64,000 nucleotides of DNA from Falsiroseomonas algicola. GTDB lineage: Bacteria > Pseudomonadota > Alphaproteobacteria > Acetobacterales > Acetobacteraceae. Made by a program: the position numbers and the translations under genes. Positions 59,830 through 64,000 of this stretch are shown piece after piece. Every line of letters begins with the position of its first letter. Within the stretch, counting starts at the first letter, position 1. The DNA lies in contig NZ_JAAIKB010000016.1 in NCBI RefSeq assembly GCF_011040385.1, positions 35,344 to 99,343 of the forward strand, read 5' to 3'. The notes below the pieces were generated by a model, which ran no database searches, was not told the origin of the DNA, and saw nothing but the letters and a program-made list of their open reading frames with translations.

Positions 59830-59907
59830 GCCGGGAGGAACCTAGCGCGAAGGCGGGCGCGCGTCGCCCTCCGGCTCCCCCTCTGGCCCCCGGCGGTGCC
59901 ATCAATC

Positions 59908-61038
59908 ATGCCCGAAGCCTCAACGTTCCGCGATCCGGTGACGGCGGCACCCCCCGTGGTGGCGCTGGCGGGGGGCGTGCCGCAGGTCACGGCCCTCGTG
60001 TCGCCCTCGGCGCCGCCCCTGGCGGTGGTGATGCGCGACGCGCTGCGGGCGGCGGCGGGACGCGTGGTGCTGCGGGTGAGGGACCTGCCGGCGCATCGCC
60101 GCCGGGTGGCCCGCGCCCTGCTGCAGGAAGGCGCGCTGGCGGCCGGCGGCACGGTGCTGGACGGGCCGGGGGACGATCTGCTGCTGGTGGGGGCGGAGGC
60201 GGCGCGGGCGGAACGGCTGCGGGCGCTGCTGGACCGGCTGCTGGGCGCGCCGGCCACCGGCATCTGGTCCCTGGAACGGGATGCACCGGCCCTGCTGGAC
60301 TATGCCGCAGGGCGCGACACCCTGGCGGAGCCGATCGCCGCCGGTGCCGGGCCGGATCTGGCGGGGCTGGACGACTGGCTGCCGCGCGTGCCGCTGGAGG
60401 GGCTGGTCTCCCGCCACCTTGGCTACCGGCTGGAGCCGGGTGGCGCGAAGCCCGCCTTCCTGCGACTCGACGTCGCGCGGGATGCGCTGGCGCGCCGGAT
60501 GGGCGTGCTGGGGCAGGACCGGGACCTGGTGGAGTATGCTTCCCGCGCCATCGCCGGGCGGCTGCTGCGCGCCGTGGGCGATCCCGCCCAGCGCGGCACG
60601 CTGATCGGGGACCGGCTGCCCGGCCCGCTGCACCTGCCCGTGCCCCCGGCCGCGCTGACCGGGCGGGATGGCGGCGCGCGGGGCGGGTCCATGCTGGTCG
60701 CCGCCGTGGCGGCGGAGGAGGCCGCGGACCCCAGGGCCCTGGCCGCGCGGCGGGAGGTGCTGGCCGGCCTGGGCTGGTCGATGGAACTGGACGGGCTGAC
60801 GGCGGAGATGCTGGGCCTGATGGCGCCCGATGCCCTGCCGGCCGACTGGCTGCGCCTGCAGTGGAGCGAGGCCGTGCTGGCGCCGTCCTGCTACGCGGCG
60901 CTGCGGCGGGTCGATCCGGCACGGCTGACCCTGGCGGGGGTCCGGGATGCCGATGCGCTGGCCTGGGCGCGCAGCCTCGGCGTGACGCGGATCGAGCCGA
61001 CGCCGGCCCTGGCCGCGGCCCTGAGGCTGCCGGCGTGA
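59908..61038 (+). CDS. Uncharacterised protein with a degenerate EAL-like C-terminus (first of pair)
   Basis: This 376-aa, Ala/Leu/Arg-rich soluble protein has an N-terminal part (about 1-120) that looks like a compact alpha/beta domain ('AVVMRDALRAAAGRVVLRVR', 'DDLLLVGAEAARAERLRALL'). The C-terminal part has a helix-strand succession reminiscent of EAL phosphodiesterases: 'LGWSMELDGLTAEMLGLM', 'DWLRLQWSEAVL' and 'LTLAGVRDADALAWARSLGV', but no E-x-L, D-D or other metal residues. I infer a catalytically dead EAL-like scaffold. It is coupled to the next gene by a 4-bp overlap. ATG 59908 is used; GTG 59896 is an alternative. Confidence 0.55.
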   Translation: MPEASTFRDPVTAAPPVVALAGGVPQVTALVSPSAPPLAVVMRDALRAAAGRVVLRVRDLPAHRRRVARALLQEGALAAGGTVLDGPGDDLLLVGAEAARAERLRALLDRLLGAPATGIWSLERDAPALLDYAAGRDTLAEPIAAGAGPDLAGLDDWLPRVPLEGLVSRHLGYRLEPGGAKPAFLRLDVARDALARRMGVLGQDRDLVEYASRAIAGRLLRAVGDPAQRGTLIGDRLPGPLHLPVPPAALTGRDGGARGGSMLVAAVAAEEAADPRALAARREVLAGLGWSMELDGLTAEMLGLMAPDALPADWLRLQWSEAVLAPSCYAALRRVDPARLTLAGVRDADALAWARSLGVTRIEPTPALAAALRLPA

Positions 61039-62195
61039 GCGGGATCGACACCGACCGCCGGCCCTCCACCATCCGCGCGGCGGCGGACCTCGCGGCCTTC
61101 GTGCGGGAGACGGTGGCGGCGAATGCGTCGCGGGACGTGCTGCACCTCCGCATGGCCGGGTTGTCGCCGGCCATGCGGCGGCCGCACCACCAGCGGCTGC
61201 TGCGGGATGCGCTGGGGCCGGCGCTCTCCGGCGCCCGCACCCGGGTCTTTGACCTGCCGAATGGCGATGTGGTGGCGGTGGCTCCGCCGCCGGCCCTCGC
61301 CCTGGAGACGACGCGGCTCGCCCTGGCGAGGACGCTGGAAGCCGCGGCGCAGGATGCGGTGCGGAGCATGCGGCTGCCGGAGGCGGCGGCGCAGCTGCTG
61401 GCGACGGCGGCGGAGAGCCTCGGGTTGGATCCCGCGCCGGAGGAGCCCGATCCGGGCCCGGCGCGGCCGCCCGTCACCTCCGCCCAGGTGGCGGCGGCGG
61501 AGCGCGCCTTGGCGCGGGCGGATCTGGAGCCCGTGACCTTCTGCCAGACGGTGTGCCGCATGGACCCCGACGGCGCGCTGGCGGAGCCGCTGTGGGAGGA
61601 CCGCCGCATCGCCTGGCCGGCCCTGTCCGACCTGGCGCTGGGCGGCGCGGATAGCGGGGCTTCCGCCGCGCTGAAGCGGCGCCTGGCGCGGCTGGCGGAA
61701 GCGCGGATGCTGGCCGAGATCGGCCGCCCCGCGGCGCAGCTGGCCTGGAAGCCGGTCGGCCTGCCCGTCACGCCCGGGACGCTCTCGACCCCCGCCTTCG
61801 ACCGCTTCGATGCCGGCCTGCCGGCCGGGCGGCGGAAGGAGATCACGCTGGGGTTCCGCGCCGCCGACATCCTGGCCGATCCGGCGGGGTTCGTGGCGGC
61901 GCGGGACCTGGCGCGGGCGCGCGGCTATGTGACGGCGCTGGATGACGCGACGGCGGGGCTGCTGGCGGTGCTGCCGCTGGCGCGGCTGGGGCTGGACCTG
62001 CTGCGGCTGCGCTGGTCACCCGAATTGCCGATGACGGTGCCGCCCGCCCTGGCCAGCGTGCTGGCGGAAGGGGAGGGGCCGGAGCGCGTGGTGCTGGTGG
62101 GCGTCGATCGCCCGGCCGCCATCGCCTGGGGATGGGAAGTGGGCATCCGCCGCTTCCAGGGACCGCTGGTGGAGAAGCGCCGGCGCGGGCTGTGA
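61035..62195 (+). CDS. Uncharacterised protein with a degenerate EAL-like domain (second of pair)
   Basis: This 386-aa protein starts at GTG 61035 within the stop of its partner (GTGA). The C-terminal half shows a recognisable but degenerate EAL order: 'LGFRAADILADPAGFVAARD', 'LARARGYVTALDDATAGLLA' (like the Gly...D-D-F-G-T-G helix of EAL proteins), 'LARLGLDLLRLRWSPELP' (like the strand with K-I-D) and, at the end, 'AIAWGWEVGIRRFQGPLVEK' (like G...Q-G-x). The E-x-L motif and the key metal-binding residues are not evident. It probably binds, but does not hydrolyse, a nucleotide such as c-di-GMP, or has lost both functions. Confidence 0.55.
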   Translation: MSGIDTDRRPSTIRAAADLAAFVRETVAANASRDVLHLRMAGLSPAMRRPHHQRLLRDALGPALSGARTRVFDLPNGDVVAVAPPPALALETTRLALARTLEAAAQDAVRSMRLPEAAAQLLATAAESLGLDPAPEEPDPGPARPPVTSAQVAAAERALARADLEPVTFCQTVCRMDPDGALAEPLWEDRRIAWPALSDLALGGADSGASAALKRRLARLAEARMLAEIGRPAAQLAWKPVGLPVTPGTLSTPAFDRFDAGLPAGRRKEITLGFRAADILADPAGFVAARDLARARGYVTALDDATAGLLAVLPLARLGLDLLRLRWSPELPMTVPPALASVLAEGEGPERVVLVGVDRPAAIAWGWEVGIRRFQGPLVEKRRRGL

Positions 62196-62241
62196 TCGCG
62201 GGTTCGCTTGCCCTCGGCGGCGGGCCGCGCATATCCGTGGG

Positions 62242-63009
62242 ATGCCTCCCGATCAGAATGCGGCCCTGCTGGTGCAGGGGCTGACCAAACGCTACCGGCC
62301 GGATGGCCAGGCGGCCGTCCAGGACCTCTCCTTCACCCTGCCGCGCGGCGCCACCTGGGGGCTGCTGGGCGGCAATGGCGCGGGCAAGACCACCACCATC
62401 GCCATGCTGCTCGGCCTGCTGGTGCCGAGCGAGGGCCGCATCCTGGCGCTGGGGCACGACATGGCGACGGACCGCTTCGCGGCGCTGGCGCGGATGAACT
62501 TCTCCTCCCCCTATGTCGCGCTGCCGCACCGGCTGTCGGTGGCCGAGAACCTGATGGTCTATGCGCATCTCTACGGCGTGCCGAAGCCGCGCGCGCGGAT
62601 CGAGGAGCTGGCGGAGCAGCTGCAGCTGACGGAGCTGCTGAAGCGCCCGGCCGGGGAGCTGTCGGCCGGGCAGAAGACGCGGGTGGCACTCGCGAAGTCG
62701 CTGGTGAACCGGCCGGATCTGCTGCTGCTGGAAGAGCCGACCGCGAGCCTCGACCCCGATACCGGCGACTGGGTGCGGTCCTGGCTGGAGCGCTACCGGG
62801 CGGAGAGCGGCTGCGCGATCCTGCTGGCCAGCCACAACATGGCGGAGGTGGAGCGGCTCTGCGCGGAGGTGCTGATGCTGCGCGCAGGCCGCGTGGTGGA
62901 TCGCGGCAGCCCGGCCGACCTTCTGCACCGCTACGGGCGGGACGATCTGGAGGAGGTGTTCCTGGACATCGCCCGTGACCGCGGAAACGCGGCGGAGCGC
63001 GCGGCATGA
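62242..63009 (+). CDS. ABC transporter ATP-binding subunit with an unusual Walker B
   Basis: This 255-aa ATPase of the ABC-2 drug/polysaccharide-export class has Walker A 'LLGGNGAGKTTTIAMLLGLL', a Q-loop replaced by 'ALARMNFSSPYVALPHRLSV', signature 'LSAGQKTRVALAKSLV', Walker B 'LLLLEEPTASLDPD' and H-loop 'LLASHNMAEVERL'. In Walker B the Mg-coordinating Asp is Glu164, followed by the catalytic Glu165. A Glu can keep some function, but it is not the consensus. The ATG is 46 bp after the EAL-like gene. The stop overlaps the permease start by 4 bp. Confidence 0.88.
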   Translation: MPPDQNAALLVQGLTKRYRPDGQAAVQDLSFTLPRGATWGLLGGNGAGKTTTIAMLLGLLVPSEGRILALGHDMATDRFAALARMNFSSPYVALPHRLSVAENLMVYAHLYGVPKPRARIEELAEQLQLTELLKRPAGELSAGQKTRVALAKSLVNRPDLLLLEEPTASLDPDTGDWVRSWLERYRAESGCAILLASHNMAEVERLCAEVLMLRAGRVVDRGSPADLLHRYGRDDLEEVFLDIARDRGNAAERAA

Positions 63010-63812
63010 GCGGGGCATCGTCGGCGCGCCGCATCTGGGGGCTGATGTACCGGCACCTGGCCCTCTATCGCCGGTCCTGGCCGCGGCTGCTGGAACTGGC
63101 CTATTGGCCCGTCCTGCAGATGGTGGTGTGGGGCTTCGTCACCGCCTACCTCGCGGGCGTGCAGAACAACGTGGCGAGCGTCGCGGCGGGCGTGCTGCTG
63201 GGCGGCGTGCTGCTGTGGGAGGTCGCGATCCGCAGCCAGATGGGCTTCGCCATCTCCTTCCTGGAGGAGGTGTGGTCCCGCAACCTCGGCCATGTCTTCG
63301 TCAGCCCCTTGCGGCCGATGGAACTGGTGGCGGGGCTGGTGGCGATGAGCATGCTGCGGATGCTGGCGGGGGTGCTGCCGGCGGTCGGGCTGGCCTGGGT
63401 GCTCTACGGCTTCGGGCTGTGGACGCTGGGGCCGGTCATCGTGCTGTTCTTCGCGGGGCTGATGATGATGGGCTGGGCCGTGGCACTCGGCGTCACGGCG
63501 CTGATCCTGCGGCATGGCGCGGGGGCGGAGCCGCTGGCCTGGTCCGTGCTGTTCGGCCTGACGCCCTTCGCGGCGGTGTTCTACCCCGTTTCCGTCCTGC
63601 CGGGCTGGCTGCAGCCCATCGCGCTGATGGTGCCGGCGGCGCATGTGTTCGAGGGCATGCGCGGCGTGCTGCTGGAGGGCACCATCGCCTGGGGCCACCT
63701 GGCCGCGGCTTTCGGGCTGAACCTGGTCTGGCTGGCGGGCGCCGTCGCGCTGTTCCTGCGGCAGTTCCAGGCGGCGCGGGAAAGGGGGGCGCTGCTGAGC
63801 ATCGGGGAGTGA
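63006..63812 (+). CDS. ABC-2 type transporter permease
   Basis: This 268-aa membrane protein has six hydrophobic helices, beginning 'LMYRHLALYRRSWPRLLELA' (the amphipathic start typical of ABC-2 permeases), then 'MVVWGFVTAYLAG', 'GVLLGGVLLWEVAIRSQMGF' and a long C-terminal helix pair. It overlaps the ATPase gene by 4 bp, so the two form one exporter. The substrate is unknown. It is the last complete protein gene in the window; a structured repeat and an IS110 end follow. Confidence 0.87.
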   Translation: MSGASSARRIWGLMYRHLALYRRSWPRLLELAYWPVLQMVVWGFVTAYLAGVQNNVASVAAGVLLGGVLLWEVAIRSQMGFAISFLEEVWSRNLGHVFVSPLRPMELVAGLVAMSMLRMLAGVLPAVGLAWVLYGFGLWTLGPVIVLFFAGLMMMGWAVALGVTALILRHGAGAEPLAWSVLFGLTPFAAVFYPVSVLPGWLQPIALMVPAAHVFEGMRGVLLEGTIAWGHLAAAFGLNLVWLAGAVALFLRQFQAARERGALLSIGE

Positions 63813-63837
63813 GCGCGCTGTCGGGGAGCGCGACCTG

Positions 63838-63927
63838 CGGCCGGCGTTCAGCCGGCCGAGGCCGCGAACGCGGCCCTCGGCCAGTGCCGCGAAGCCAAGC
63901 CGGCGGAGCCGGCGCCCGGCGATTGAG
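63838..63927. repeat. REP-like four-hairpin element (copy 2)
   Basis: Hairpins: CGGCCGGC GTTCA GCCGGCCG (63838-63858); GCCGC GAAC GCGGC (63861-63874); CGGC CAGT GCCG (63878-63889); and GCCGGC GGA GCCGGC (63899-63913). The linkers are GAG, CGAAGCCAA and, at the end, GCCCGGCG plus ATTGAG. Copy 1 at 46159-46252 has the same order and linkers but different stem sequences, each change matched on the other side. The element lies between the ABC permease stop and the IS110 transposase end, which begins 15 bp later. Confidence 0.8.
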
Positions 63928-63942
63928 CGACTGTGTTGGTCG

Positions 63943-64000
63943 TCAAGCGGGTTTTGCGTCCCATGGCTTTCCGGTTCGGATGATGGCGTTGAGGATGGTG
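63943..64000 (-). mobile_element. 3' end of an IS110-family transposase gene (cut by window edge)
   Basis: On the minus strand the last 18 codons read TILNAIIRTGKPWDAKPA and stop (TGA at 63943-63945). The 'L-N-A-x-x-R...K-P-W' ending is typical of IS110/IS1111 transposases, whose C-terminal domain carries the catalytic Ser and ends shortly after this motif. The rest of the gene lies beyond the window. The stop is 15 bp from the structured repeat at 63838-63927. IS1111-type elements are known to insert next to or into REP-type repeats. Confidence 0.65.

Overview
The window is very GC-rich, compact chromosomal DNA. Its gene content points to an alphaproteobacterium of the Acetobacteraceae (Roseomonas-like): hda-ppk1-ppx, an EipB-type envelope protein, a bolA / J-domain / cobS / cobT / rpmB neighbourhood, an aroK-aroB fusion next to xerD, the YhaO/YhaN pair, and many Tat- or Sec-exported single enzymes. 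Taxonomy is inferred from gene order and family membership, not from a marker search. I see no rRNA, tRNA or CRISPR array.

Layout. 1-1908: three co-directional genes of visibly lower GC (the 3' end of a TIGR04255-like gene, a membrane-anchored HTH protein, and an unrecognised protein), probably the end of an accessory module. 2123-6561: Hda, polyphosphate kinase and exopolyphosphatase. 6562-9392: a gene-poor, lower-GC island with two small unknown genes, about 0.8 kb of apparently non-coding DNA, and an IS5-type transposase gene interrupted by an in-frame TGA. 9393-19450: rnd, aspS, eipB, an acyltransferase, an asparaginase, a hotdog thioesterase, a MATE pump, and secreted hydrolase and small proteins. 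19598-27244: sugar-acid catabolism (IlvD/Edd dehydratase, SDR, FAH-type hydrolase; on the other strand a UxaA/GarD dehydratase), with an AraC regulator and a nucleotidyltransferase + 63-aa pair that looks toxin-antitoxin-like. 27307-32042: YhaN/YhaO. 32142-42445: HD protein, DUF3297, GH99-like exported protein, YcgN-like protein, DapA-like + cupin, EamA transporter, YgjP-type metallopeptidase, SDR, and a two-subunit molybdenum hydroxylase. 42525-46586: xerD, aroKB, DUF2889, bolA. 46675-52995: J-domain protein, CobS, a DUF29 gene, CobT, a phytase-like lipoprotein, a histidine-kinase-like protein without its His, and rpmB. 53141-63812: Atm1-type ABC transporter, Nudix, Rrf2-like, MmcB, HldE, a PPP phosphatase, two degenerate EAL-like proteins, and an ABC-2 transporter. 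The window ends in the 3' end of an IS110-family transposase.

Functional links. Polyphosphate is made and degraded by adjacent genes. The IlvD-SDR-FAH run can carry a non-phosphorylated deoxy-ketoacid pathway from a sugar acid to pyruvate plus a 2- or 3-carbon acid. CobS, CobT and the J-domain protein belong to late-cobalt-insertion cobalamin synthesis (CobN is not here). XerD and the YhaO/YhaN pair are DNA-maintenance functions.

The most unusual signals are not coding. (a) A four-hairpin repeat, present at 46159-46252 and 63838-63927, shows compensatory changes in all stems, and its second copy directly abuts the IS110 transposase end. (b) An inverted repeat has arms that begin exactly at the stop codons of two convergent genes (33058-33220). 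(c) An AT-rich element of about 45 bp occurs at 9241-9285 and 57382-57424. (d) A 10/12-bp tandem repeat lies in a divergent promoter region (17821-17900).
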